Assembly (NCBI GenBank): GCA_023229845.1
Contig: JALNYK010000035.1
Span: 1 to 28,339, forward strand
DNA length: 28,339 nucleotides
Direction: 5' to 3'
Origin: Gallionella sp.
Lineage (GTDB): Bacteria > Pseudomonadota > Gammaproteobacteria > Burkholderiales > Gallionellaceae
In this document: one piece after another, positions 15,155 through 22,188 of the stretch
How the letters are laid out: the number at the start of each line of letters is the position of its first letter
Position numbering within the stretch: position 1 is the first letter of the stretch
Notes under the pieces: generated by a model
Told to the model about the DNA's origin: nothing
What the model saw: only the letters and a program-made list of their open reading frames with translations
Database searches by the model: none
Program-made: the position numbers and the translations under genes

Positions 15155-16488
15155 CACGATGCGTTCAATACTAGCTCACCGCGCAAGGTATGTCGCACCA
15201 CCTCGGTGATCTTCACTTCGACGAAGCGCCCGATCATTTCAGGCGAGCCGCGGAAATTCACCACGCGATTGTTGTCGGTGCGACCCGCCAGTTCCTGCGC
15301 GTCCTTTTTCGACAGACCTTCCACCTGCACACGCTGCACGGTGCCGAGCATAGCCTGATTGACTTTCTGCTCCTGCTCGTCGATGCGCGCCTGCAATCTT
15401 GCCAGGCGCGCCGCTTTCACTTCCGCCGGCGTGCTATCCGTCATCTCTGCGGCTGGTGTGCCGGGACGCGGGCTGAATACATAGCTGAAGCTGGCATCGA
15501 AACCGACATCCTCGATCAGCTTCATGGTCGCCTCGAAATCGGCCTCGGTCTCGCCGGGAAAGCCGACGATAAAATCCGAGGTGATGCTGATACCGGGGCG
15601 GGCCGCACGCACCCGGCGAATGATGGATTTATATTCCAGCACGGTGTGTCCGCGCTTCATCGCCGCCAGTACACGATCCGAACCGGACTGCACCGGCAGG
15701 TGCAGATGACTGACCAGCTTGGGCGTGCTCGTGTACACGTCGATCAGGCGTTGCGTCATTTCTTTGGGGTGCGAGGTCGTATAGCGCAGTCGCTCGACCC
15801 CCTCCAGCGCCGCGATGGCCTGCAGCAGAAAGGCGAAATCCACCGTATCGCCGTCGTCGGTGTCTCCGCAATAGGCGTTCACGTTCTGGCCCAACAGGGT
15901 GATCTCCTTCACTCCCTGCGCAACCAGCTCCCGCACATCGCGCATCACATCCTCGAACGGGCGCGACACCTCTTCGCCGCGCGTATAAGGCACGACGCAG
16001 AAGGTGCAGTATTTGCTGCAGCCTTCCATGATGGCGACGGAGGCCGCGCCGCTGGCAACCTGAGAAACGGGAAGATGATCGAATTTCTCGATCTCGGGAA
16101 AGCTGATGTCCACCTGCGGCAGCCCGGTGTCGCGACGCGCCTGCAACAGTTGCGGCAAACGGTGCAGCGTCTGCGGGCCGAACACCACATCCACATAAGG
16201 TGCGCGCTTGATGATCGTCGCCCCCTCCTGGCTGGCCACGCAGCCGCCGACGCCGATCAGCAATTCGGGCCTGGCCAGTTTCAACGGACGCACACGCCCC
16301 AGATCGGAAAACACCTTCTCCGCCGCCTTCTCGCGGATAGAACAGGTGTTGAACAGAATGATGTCAGCCTCTTCCGGCTTGTCGGTCTGCGCCATGCCTT
16401 CGCAGGCGCGCAGCACGTCCGCCATCTTGTCCGAGTCGTACTCGTTCATCTGGCAGCCGAAGGTCTTGATATAGAATTTCTTGGTCAT
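15154..16488 (-). CDS. miaB: tRNA-2-methylthio-N6-dimethylallyladenosine synthase MiaB
   Basis: 444-residue radical SAM methylthiotransferase that modifies i6A37 of tRNAs reading UNN codons. All three domains are visible: UPF0004 with auxiliary-cluster ligands Cys12, Cys49 and Cys83; radical SAM with Cys157, Cys161 and Cys164 in CSKYCTFCVVPYTRGEE; and a C-terminal TRAM domain (VQVEGLSKKDAQELAGRTDN...VEVKIT). The start at 16488 (MTKKFYIKTFGCQMNEYDSD) is the family start; an upstream extension to 16539 would add 17 residues overlapping the promoter region. It is the first gene of the minus-strand operon and divergent from the 30-residue gene at 16653. Confidence 0.96.
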   Translation of the reverse strand: MTKKFYIKTFGCQMNEYDSDKMADVLRACEGMAQTDKPEEADIILFNTCSIREKAAEKVFSDLGRVRPLKLARPELLIGVGGCVASQEGATIIKRAPYVDVVFGPQTLHRLPQLLQARRDTGLPQVDISFPEIEKFDHLPVSQVASGAASVAIMEGCSKYCTFCVVPYTRGEEVSRPFEDVMRDVRELVAQGVKEITLLGQNVNAYCGDTDDGDTVDFAFLLQAIAALEGVERLRYTTSHPKEMTQRLIDVYTSTPKLVSHLHLPVQSGSDRVLAAMKRGHTVLEYKSIIRRVRAARPGISITSDFIVGFPGETEADFEATMKLIEDVGFDASFSYVFSPRPGTPAAEMTDSTPAEVKAARLARLQARIDEQEQKVNQAMLGTVQRVQVEGLSKKDAQELAGRTDNNRVVNFRGSPEMIGRFVEVKITEVVRHTLRGELVLNAS

Positions 16489-16570
16489 AAGGGAAGGCGA
16501 TTCAAACGAAAGGCCACAACAGCCTGAAAATCCGAGCAAAAAGCTCGTGTAAGATTTTAGCGAAAACGGC

Positions 16571-16598
16571 TTGCCGACACAAAAAATTGTGCTACGAT
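16571..16598 (+). promoter_or_regulatory. Likely sigma70 promoter of the 30-residue gene
   Basis: TTGCCG at 16571-16576 and TACGAT at 16593-16598, separated by 16 bp, about 55 bp before the start codon. A consensus-like pair but not proven; it lies in the divergent region shared with miaB. Confidence 0.45.
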
Positions 16599-16652
16599 TC
16601 GCCTCGCTTGTTAGTTGTCGTGTTCAACCTAAATCTCTCGGGAGGAGAAAAA

Positions 16653-16745
16653 ATGTCGTTCATCGCAGATATTTCCGCAATCGGAACCGCAGTCTTCGCA
16701 CTTGGCTTTTCTCTGTGGATGCTGAAAGAGCTGTTCAAGGCTTAA
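16653..16745 (+). CDS. 30-residue single-span membrane miniprotein, unknown function
   Basis: The reading frame encodes 30 residues, starting MSFIADISAIGTAVFALGFS and ending LWMLKELFKA. Nearly all of it is one hydrophobic span (about residues 8-24) with a positively charged C-terminal tail. Support for expression is unusually good for so short a frame: a near-perfect ribosome binding site GGGAGGAG at 16640-16647 with 5-nt spacing, a candidate promoter 55 bp upstream, and a strong intrinsic terminator that starts 16 bp after the stop. Single-span proteins of this size are often small subunits of respiratory or photosynthetic complexes, or stress-linked modulators; the cytochrome c gene 200 bp downstream makes a respiratory link conceivable. 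I do not recognise the family. Confidence 0.7.
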   Translation: MSFIADISAIGTAVFALGFSLWMLKELFKA

Positions 16746-16761
16746 GCACATCGATATAGAC

Positions 16762-16792
16762 AAAAAACTCCAGCCTAGGCTGGAGTTTTTTT
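16762..16792 (+). terminator. Intrinsic terminator after the 30-residue gene
   Basis: ACTCCAGC at 16767-16774 and GCTGGAGT at 16779-16786 form a perfect stem with loop CTAG, preceded by six A and followed by seven T. Classic Rho-independent terminator, and with its A tract it may also act on the other strand. Confidence 0.92.
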
Positions 16793-16861
16793 GTTTATGC
16801 GACCCCTTCTGGCGCTCCGGGAACTTTAAATAAAATATTCTGTCTTCCGATGGACTTTAAG

Positions 16862-16891
16862 TTTGATTCGGCTCGCATTGCGGCATAATAT
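16862..16891 (+). promoter_or_regulatory. Possible promoter of the cytochrome c gene
   Basis: TTTGAT/TTGATT near 16862-16868 and CATAAT/TAATAT at 16884-16891 give spacing of 16-17 bp. It lies about 55 bp before the cytochrome start codon. Confidence 0.4.
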
Positions 16892-16943
16892 CTGTCACCG
16901 AATACGGATCAGCCACCCCGATTTCACAACCAAGGAGAGCAAC

Positions 16944-17264
16944 ATGAAGACTCGTTATCTGATCGCAGCCGCAGCAGCCCTGACCCTGTCCGCCACCGCA
17001 TTCGCGGCCGACAACGGTGAAGCAACATTCAAGAAAAGCAGCTGCGTTTCATGCCACCAATTGGATAAAAAATCGGTAGGCCCGGCGCTTAAGGACATCT
17101 CCGCCAAATACGCCAGCGACAAGGCCGCACAGACCAAGCTGGAGACCAAGGTACGCAACGGTGGCTCCGGCGCGTTCGGCACGATGCCGATGCCGGCCAC
17201 CCCAAAGACCGTCGCCGATGCCGACATCAAGGCTATGGTGGCGTGGATTCTCAGCCAGAAATAA
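16944..17264 (+). CDS. Periplasmic class I monohaem cytochrome c (c551/c8-like)
   Basis: 106 residues with a Sec signal peptide (MKTRYLIAAAAALTLSATAF, cut after AFA). One haem site, CVSCH (Cys34, Cys37, His38), and a distal methionine probably Met83 in GTMPMPATP, in the position of the c551 ligand loop. The mature ~84-residue size suits cytochrome c551/c8, soluble electron carriers that feed terminal oxidases or nitrite reductase. The start at 16944 is fixed by AAGGAG 6 nt upstream; an upstream in-frame extension has no role. The gene has its own candidate promoter and a terminator, so it is probably monocistronic. Confidence 0.93.
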   Translation: MKTRYLIAAAAALTLSATAFAADNGEATFKKSSCVSCHQLDKKSVGPALKDISAKYASDKAAQTKLETKVRNGGSGAFGTMPMPATPKTVADADIKAMVAWILSQK

Positions 17265-17280
17265 ACATTCTCTGCCTCCT

Positions 17281-17308
17281 AAAAAAGCCGACGCGAGTCG
17301 GCTTTTTT
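17281..17308 (+). terminator. Intrinsic terminator after the cytochrome c gene
   Basis: GCCGAC at 17287-17292, loop GCGA, GTCGGC at 17297-17302, flanked by A6 and T6. It begins 16 bp after the stop codon. Confidence 0.92.
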
Positions 17309-17330
17309 GTTGCCCGTCCGAGGCGCTAAA

Positions 17331-17470
17331 GGGTGCCACGGAAACCGTAGCGAGCGACTTGAGTGCAAGGCGCACGGAACACAGAAACCGGAACGTACTT
17401 AAAGTACGTGAGGATTTCGAGTACCGCGCAACACAGCAATCAAGTCGCGCAGTAGGTTTACGGGGCACCC
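17331..17470. repeat. 140-bp imperfect palindromic repeat (MITE/REP-like)
   Basis: Ends are GGGTGCC (17331-17337) and GGCACCC (17464-17470). The centre is ACGTACTT-A-AAGTACGT (17393-17409). Intermediate blocks also pair: GCGACTTGA near 17352 with TCAAGTCGC near 17440, and AAACC with GGTTT nearer the ends. No open frame and no clear target-site duplication. The layout is that of a non-autonomous palindromic element. Confidence 0.7.
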
Positions 17471-17473
17471 TGA

Positions 17474-17479
17474 TATAAT
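17474..17479 (+). promoter_or_regulatory. Candidate -10 element (TATAAT) for the RNB exoribonuclease gene
   Basis: A perfect TATAAT starts 4 bp after the end of the palindromic repeat and 28 bp before the start codon. Any -35 box must lie inside the repeat; I do not see a good one. Confidence 0.45.
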
Positions 17480-17506
17480 TCGCGCCAATTTTCGGCATAC
17501 GTTTAA

Positions 17507-19432
17507 ATGAATATCCTTTACGAAGAAGACGGCAGTTTCAAGGTCGGCAGCATCATGACCGACAACACCACCTCCCTGCAGGTCGAAAGCCTGTCCGGCA
17601 AACGCAGCAAAATCAAGGCTGCAAACGTGATGCTGCGCTTCACCCAGCCCACGCTATCCGAATTCCTGCCGCAGGCGGAAACCCTGTCCAACGACATCGA
17701 GACCGAGTTCCTGTGGGAATGCTGTCCGCCGGAAGAATTCGGCTTCGAGCAGATCGCCGCCGAGTATTACGGCCATACGCCCAGCTCGCTGGAGGCCGCC
17801 GCCGCGCTGATAAGGCTGCACGGCGCGCCGATCTACTTCCACAAGAAGGGCAAGGGACGCTATCGCGCCGCGCCGCCGGACGTGCTGAAAGCCGCGCTCG
17901 CCGGAGCCGAGAAAAAGCGTCAGCAACTCGCGTTGCAGGAACGCATGACCACGCAACTGATCGGCTTCGAACTGCCGCCGGAGTTCACCGCGCAATTGCA
18001 ACAACTGCTCTACAAGCCGGATCGCAACACGCTGGAAGTCAAGGCGCTGGAAGCCGCCTGCGCGGCGACGCACTTGTCCGCGGCGCACCTGCTACACCGC
18101 TGCGGCGCAATCACATCCACGCACGATTACCACTACAACCAGTTCCTGTCTGAGCACTTCCCCAAGGGCACGGGCTTTCCACCGGTGGAGCTCGCCACCT
18201 GGGATGAGTTGCCGCTGGCGACCGCGAGCGCCTTCAGCATCGACGACGCGACGACGACCGAGATCGACGACGCCTTCTCGATAGAGAAACTGCCGAACGG
18301 CAACTGGCGCATCGGCGTACATATCGCCGCGCCCGCGCTGGGCATGCCGCGCGACTCGGACGGCGACAAGATCGCGGTCGAACGCCTGTCCACGGTGTAC
18401 ATGCCCGGCAACAAGATCACCATGCTGCCGGACAGCGTCGTCGAGGCCTTCACGCTGTGCGCGGACCGCGTCTGCCCGGCGCTGTCGATGTACAACGAGG
18501 TGGACGCCGAGACGCTGGAAATCCTGAGCCACGAGAGCCGCGTCGAACGCATCCACATCGCCGCGAACCTGCGCCACGACACGCTGGAGCCGCTGTTCAA
18601 CGAACAGACGCTGGCCGAAGGCAAACTCGATTACCCCTATGCGCCGGAACTGGCGCTGCTGTGGAAGCTGGCGCAGAAGCTGGAAGCGGGACGCGGCAAG
18701 CCTTCCGACAATAGCACCCAGCAGGTCGATTACAACTTCCATGTCGAAAACGATCGTATCAGCATCACCAACCGCCGGCGCGGCTCGCCCATCGACAAGG
18801 TGGTGTCCGAGCTGATGATCCTGGTCAACAGCGAATGGGGCAAACATATCGCCGAACACGGCTTCGTCGCGATCTACCGCACCCAGCAGGGCGGCAAGGT
18901 GAAGATGAGCACCGTCGCCGCTCCGCATCAAGGACTGGGCGTCGCGCAATACATGTGGTCAAGCTCGCCGCTACGTCGCTACGTGGACCTGCTGAACCAG
19001 CGCCAGATCATCGCGATGCTGAAAGACGCCGAACCGGTCTATCCCAAGGGCGACACCGCGCTGTATGCGGCGATGCGCGACTTCGACACCATGTACGGCA
19101 TCTACAACGACTTCCAGCGCCACATGGAACGCTACTGGTGTCTGCGCTGGCTGCAGCAGGAACAAGAGACGCTCGCTACGGACGCCCCTCTCCCCAACCC
19201 TCTCCCGCCTGCGGGAGAGGGGGCAAACGAATCGCTGCGCGAACTATTGGTTTCTGCCACCGTGCTGCGCGAAAATCTGGTGAAGCTGACCGACATCCCG
19301 CTGGTGTTCCGTGCCTCTTCGCTGCCTGAGCTGCCCGCCAACACTCGCGTGCAACTGGCCATCACCGGTATCGACCTGCTGGATGTCAACGTGGAAACGC
19401 GCTACGTCGCGACCGTGGAGGAAGCCGCTTGA
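17507..19432 (+). CDS. RNB-domain exoribonuclease (RNase II/VacB family)
   Basis: 641-residue 3'-5' exoribonuclease of the RNase II superfamily. The N-terminal half is a variant RNA-binding/helical region; the RNB domain runs from about residue 235. The metal site reads SIDDATTTEIDDAF: Asp246, Asp254 and Asp255 are kept, while the position of E. coli RNase II Asp207 is Glu252. The substrate loop motif SSPLRRYVDLLNQRQI is present. Around residues 561-573 lies a proline/glycine-rich stretch (PLPNPLPPAGEGA) encoded by a palindromic DNA element, probably an in-frame insertion in a linker before the C-terminal S1-like part. The stop overlaps the downstream tonB-like gene. No clear Shine-Dalgarno precedes the ATG at 17507. 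Confidence 0.9.
   Translation: MNILYEEDGSFKVGSIMTDNTTSLQVESLSGKRSKIKAANVMLRFTQPTLSEFLPQAETLSNDIETEFLWECCPPEEFGFEQIAAEYYGHTPSSLEAAAALIRLHGAPIYFHKKGKGRYRAAPPDVLKAALAGAEKKRQQLALQERMTTQLIGFELPPEFTAQLQQLLYKPDRNTLEVKALEAACAATHLSAAHLLHRCGAITSTHDYHYNQFLSEHFPKGTGFPPVELATWDELPLATASAFSIDDATTTEIDDAFSIEKLPNGNWRIGVHIAAPALGMPRDSDGDKIAVERLSTVYMPGNKITMLPDSVVEAFTLCADRVCPALSMYNEVDAETLEILSHESRVERIHIAANLRHDTLEPLFNEQTLAEGKLDYPYAPELALLWKLAQKLEAGRGKPSDNSTQQVDYNFHVENDRISITNRRRGSPIDKVVSELMILVNSEWGKHIAEHGFVAIYRTQQGGKVKMSTVAAPHQGLGVAQYMWSSSPLRRYVDLLNQRQIIAMLKDAEPVYPKGDTALYAAMRDFDTMYGIYNDFQRHMERYWCLRWLQQEQETLATDAPLPNPLPPAGEGANESLRELLVSATVLRENLVKLTDIPLVFRASSLPELPANTRVQLAITGIDLLDVNVETRYVATVEEAA
19187..19224 (+). repeat. 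Palindromic element inside the RNB exoribonuclease reading frame
   Basis: CCCTCTCCCGC (19198-19208), a 2-nt spacer and GCGGGAGAGGG (19211-19221) make a perfect 11-bp stem; a partial extra copy CCCCTCTCCCC lies directly upstream. The same kind of CCCTCTCCC...GGGAGAGGG repeat is common between genes in many proteobacteria. Here it is read through as PLPNPLPPAGEG without breaking the frame. Confidence 0.8.
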
Positions 19433-20280
19433 TCGCAAGCCTGACCGCGCGCCTGTCCGCAGCGATGACCCTCTCGGTCGCGCTGCATGCCTTCGCGCTG
19501 TTCGGCATCGCACTGGTGCTGCCCGAACCGTCCAGCCTCGCCAACATGATGACGCCGCTGCAAGTGGTGCTGGTCAACAGCAAGTCGCTTACCCGCCCCG
19601 ACAAGGCCGATGCGCTGGCGCAGGCCAATCTGGATGGCGGCGGCAACACCGCCGAAGACCGTCAGGCCAAAACCTCGCTGCCGACGATCAGCGACGACCA
19701 GCAATTCACGCCGGAACAGGTCGCCAGACGCGTCGCCGAACTGGAGCAGGAATCCAAGCGCCTGATGACGCGCATGAAGGGCGACTACACCGTAGCCCAG
19801 CCTACCCCGAAGAAGGACCAGACCAGCGCGAACAGCAGCGGAGACGACCTGGTGCAACGCAGCCTGGAGATCGCCCGGCTGGAAGCGCAGATCAGCAAAA
19901 ACAACGATGCTTACCAGAAGCTGCCGCGTCGCAAAACCATCGGCGCGCGCACCCAGGAATACCGCTTCGCCCAGTACATCGAAGACTGGCGCATCAAGGT
20001 CGAGCGCATCGGCAACCTCAACTACCCGGAAGAGGCGCGCCGGCAACAAATTTATGGAAAACTTATTTTAAGTGTCTCGATTAAGACCGATGGCAGCATA
20101 GATAGAATTGAAGTCGACAAGTCTTCGGGCCATCGCATTCTCGATGCCGCGGCGATGCGCATCGTCAAACTCGCCGCGCCCTACTCGCCGCTGCCGCCGG
20201 ACATCACCCGCGACACCGACATCCTGACCATCGTCCGCACCTGGACGTTCACAAGCGCGGACCGGCTGGAAGGCGAATAA
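19429..20280 (+). CDS. TonB-like energy-transducing protein (TonB C-terminal domain)
   Basis: 283 residues. An N-terminal membrane anchor (LSVALHAFALFGIALVLPEP) is followed by a long periplasmic linker with a charged helical section (ELEQESKRLMTRMKGDY; LEIARLEAQISKNNDAYQKL), and a C-terminal TonB fold from about residue 190 (YPEEARRQQIYGKLILSVSI, then DRIEVDKSSGHRILD). TonB passes proton-motive energy from ExbB-ExbD to outer-membrane receptors; no exbBD are here. The TTG start at 19429 overlaps the previous stop (TTGA) and is favoured by GGAGGAAG 7 nt upstream; an ATG at 19465 would shorten the anchor. The linker lacks the usual Pro-Lys/Pro-Glu repeats. Operon with the RNB gene. Confidence 0.88.
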   Translation: MIASLTARLSAAMTLSVALHAFALFGIALVLPEPSSLANMMTPLQVVLVNSKSLTRPDKADALAQANLDGGGNTAEDRQAKTSLPTISDDQQFTPEQVARRVAELEQESKRLMTRMKGDYTVAQPTPKKDQTSANSSGDDLVQRSLEIARLEAQISKNNDAYQKLPRRKTIGARTQEYRFAQYIEDWRIKVERIGNLNYPEEARRQQIYGKLILSVSIKTDGSIDRIEVDKSSGHRILDAAAMRIVKLAAPYSPLPPDITRDTDILTIVRTWTFTSADRLEGE

Positions 20281-20286
20281 ACTAGA

Positions 20287-20598
20287 ATGCGCCCTATGCA
20301 CCGCTCCCTGCCCATCCGTCTGCTGCTCGTATTCGCCTTGCTGCTCAGCCAGCTTGGCGGCCTGACGCACGGCATCGCGCACACGCTGGAGCAACCGTCT
20401 CAGGATCAATCGCAACCGCACGACCGGCTATGCGACTTGTGCGCCAGTTACGCCCAACTCGGCAGCGCCCTCGGCAGCCACTCGCATCAATTCACTCCGG
20501 CAAAGCAAGAGACACACTTCGTCACCGCCGCTTCCGCCTCGTTCCACTCCGCCGCATTCACCGCCTACACTGCGCGCGCTCCGCCTTACTCCGTTTAA
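20287..20598 (+). CDS. Small exported Cys/His protein, DUF2946-like
   Basis: 103 residues (101 if ATG 20296 is used). A hydrophobic N-terminus (PIRLLLVFALLLSQLGGLTH) acts as a signal or anchor, followed by a short polar region with HDRLCDLCASYAQLGSALGS and HSHQF. The CxxC plus nearby histidines suggests a metal site. Proteins of this look sit beside metal-transport and TonB genes in proteobacteria, but their function is not known to me. It starts 6 bp after the tonB-like stop and is followed by the outer-membrane protein gene. The family assignment is tentative; reality of the gene is supported by position and signal peptide. Confidence 0.65.
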   Translation: MRPMHRSLPIRLLLVFALLLSQLGGLTHGIAHTLEQPSQDQSQPHDRLCDLCASYAQLGSALGSHSHQFTPAKQETHFVTAASASFHSAAFTAYTARAPPYSV

Positions 20599-20618
20599 TT
20601 CAATCGACTTCTCGCACT

Positions 20619-20651
20619 GAACGCGGGCCGGAACTTCCCCGGCCCGCGTTC
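20619..20651 (+). other. Strong 13-bp hairpin between the DUF2946-like and barrel genes
   Basis: GAACGCGGGCCGG (20619-20631) and CCGGCCCGCGTTC (20639-20651) pair perfectly with a 7-nt loop. The nearest T run (GTTTTT) begins about 17 nt later, so it is not a standard intrinsic terminator. It could attenuate transcription or protect an mRNA end ahead of the barrel gene. Confidence 0.6.
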
Positions 20652-20684
20652 CGCAATTCGTTCATTGTTTTTACGGAGTATCAA

Positions 20685-22067
20685 ATGTTCAACAAATCCT
20701 GTTTGAGCGTGGCGATTGCCGCGCTGTTATCCCATGCGCCGAACGCTTCCGCCGCGAGCGACGCCGACCTGCAAGCCATCCGCGAGCAGATTCAACAACT
20801 GAAACAAAGCTACGAACAGCGCATCGCCCAGCTAGAGCAGCGTTTGCAAGCCGCCGAATCGACCGGTAAACAAACCGAGGTCTCCCCAGCGCAGACTCGG
20901 TCAGCCGAGGCTGCACCATCGTCGGTCAGTGCTGGCGGCGACAATGCGTTCAACCCGGCCATCGCATTGATACTGGCCGGCACTTACGGCTCTGTGCGTC
21001 AGGACCCCGCCATCGCTGCCACCGGCTTCGCAATGAATCCGAACATGGGGCATGAACAGGGCTTCAACCTCGGCGAATCCGAACTGGGAATTTCCGCCAG
21101 CATCGATGCCGACTATCGCGGCATTGCCACGCTGGCGCTCGATCCGGCAGGCGGCGTCGGCGTGGAGAATGCCTTCGTCCAGACATCCGCGCTGGGCAAC
21201 GGTCTCAACCTCAAGTTTGGCCGCTATTTCTCCGGGCTGGGTTATCTCAACGAACACCATGCCCACGCCTGGGATTTCATCGATCAGCCGCTGGTTTATG
21301 CCGCGCTGTGGGAGAACCAGCTCGCCGAAGACGGCCTACAAGTCAAATGGCTCGCGCCGACCGACACCTTCATCGAACTGGGCGCGGAACTCGGGCGCGG
21401 ACGCGGCTTTCCCGGCTCGGACCGCGTCAAGAACGGCGCGGGTTCCGGCGTGCTGTTCGCGCATGCCGGCGACGACATCGGCATCGAGCACAGTTGGCGC
21501 GTCGGCGCATCGCTGCACCGGACACGCGCGGCGGATCGCGTCAGCGATGCGGTGCCTGATCTGCCGGGAACTATCGGCGGCGTGAGCAACAGTTTCAGCG
21601 GCGACAGTCAGACGACCGGGCTGGATTTCGTCTGGAAATATGCGCCAAACGGCAACATCGGCAACCGTTACGTGAAGGTGCAAGGCGAATATTTCCGGCG
21701 CAAGGAAAGCGGCCTGCTGACTTACGACACCGCACTGGCGAATGTGACCGACAGTTTCAGCGTGACGCAAAACGGCTGGTATTTGCAAAGCGTGTACCAG
21801 TTCATGCCGCACTGGCGCACCGGCTTGCGCTACGACCAGCTAGCTCCGGGCGTCGCCTCGGTCGGCGCGCTGAACGCCGCCAATGTCATCGCCGACTACG
21901 GCTTCCAACCCACGCGCACCAGTCTGATGCTGGACTACAGCCCCAGCGAATTCTCGCGCCTGCGCCTGCAATTGGCCAGAGACAATTCGCGTCAGGGGCT
22001 GCCGGACAATCAGTTGTTCGTGCAATACATCATGAGCCTGGGCGCACACGCCGCACACAATTACTAA
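20685..22067 (+). CDS. Outer-membrane beta-barrel protein linked to metal uptake
   Basis: 460 residues starting at the ATG 20685 (GGAG 6 nt upstream). Signal peptide (CLSVAIAALLSHAPNASA), then a coiled coil (DADLQAIREQIQQLKQSYEQ and onward, about residues 25-65), a short linker, and from about residue 85 a barrel made of alternating strands (FNLGESELGISASIDADYRG; LNLKFGRYFSGLGYLNEHHA), ending with an aromatic residue (AHAAHNY) as outer-membrane proteins do. His-rich patches such as EHHAHAWDF face a loop or pore. Its place next to ZnuA- and ZnuB-type genes suggests zinc or related metal passage across the outer membrane. The exact porin family is not certain, and it has no plug domain of TonB receptors. 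Confidence 0.75.
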   Translation: MFNKSCLSVAIAALLSHAPNASAASDADLQAIREQIQQLKQSYEQRIAQLEQRLQAAESTGKQTEVSPAQTRSAEAAPSSVSAGGDNAFNPAIALILAGTYGSVRQDPAIAATGFAMNPNMGHEQGFNLGESELGISASIDADYRGIATLALDPAGGVGVENAFVQTSALGNGLNLKFGRYFSGLGYLNEHHAHAWDFIDQPLVYAALWENQLAEDGLQVKWLAPTDTFIELGAELGRGRGFPGSDRVKNGAGSGVLFAHAGDDIGIEHSWRVGASLHRTRAADRVSDAVPDLPGTIGGVSNSFSGDSQTTGLDFVWKYAPNGNIGNRYVKVQGEYFRRKESGLLTYDTALANVTDSFSVTQNGWYLQSVYQFMPHWRTGLRYDQLAPGVASVGALNAANVIADYGFQPTRTSLMLDYSPSEFSRLRLQLARDNSRQGLPDNQLFVQYIMSLGAHAAHNY

Positions 22068-22076
22068 CGAACCGCC

Positions 22077-22090
22077 GTCATTCCGGCGCA
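22077..22090. repeat. Short copy of GTCATTCCGGCGCA
   Basis: The 14-mer GTCATTCCGGCGCA occurs at 22077-22090, again at 23092-23105, and at 27199-27212, each time in an intergenic space next to a larger palindrome. At the third site it is the outer arm of a full inverted repeat; the first two look like solo ends. Confidence 0.7.
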
Positions 22091-22095
22091 GTAAC

Positions 22096-22176
22096 GTAGG
22101 GTGGGCACGTTTCTTGTGCCCACGCGTTACTCGTCAATACTTAAACCGCGTGGGCACAAAAACGTGCCCACCCTAC
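22096..22176. repeat. 81-bp inverted repeat upstream of the ZnuA-type gene
   Basis: Left arm 22096-22126 begins GTAGGGTGGGCACGT and ends GTGCCCACGCG; right arm 22147-22176 is its reverse complement apart from a one-base length difference and a mismatch in the T run. The spacer is 20 bp. Within each arm GTGGGCAC and GTGCCCAC also pair, giving a cross-shaped fold. The element ends 12 bp before the start codon of the next gene, so it must be in that gene's leader. Confidence 0.85.
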
Positions 22177-22188
22177 AAGGGCAATGTC

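Noticed and set aside
14012..15358. 448-codon plus-strand frame across ybeZ/ybeY
   Set aside because: Antisense shadow; low-complexity composition and no motifs.
15190..16527. 445-codon plus-strand frame across miaB
   Set aside because: Antisense shadow; His/Arg-rich with no family features, miaB cysteines are intact on the minus strand.
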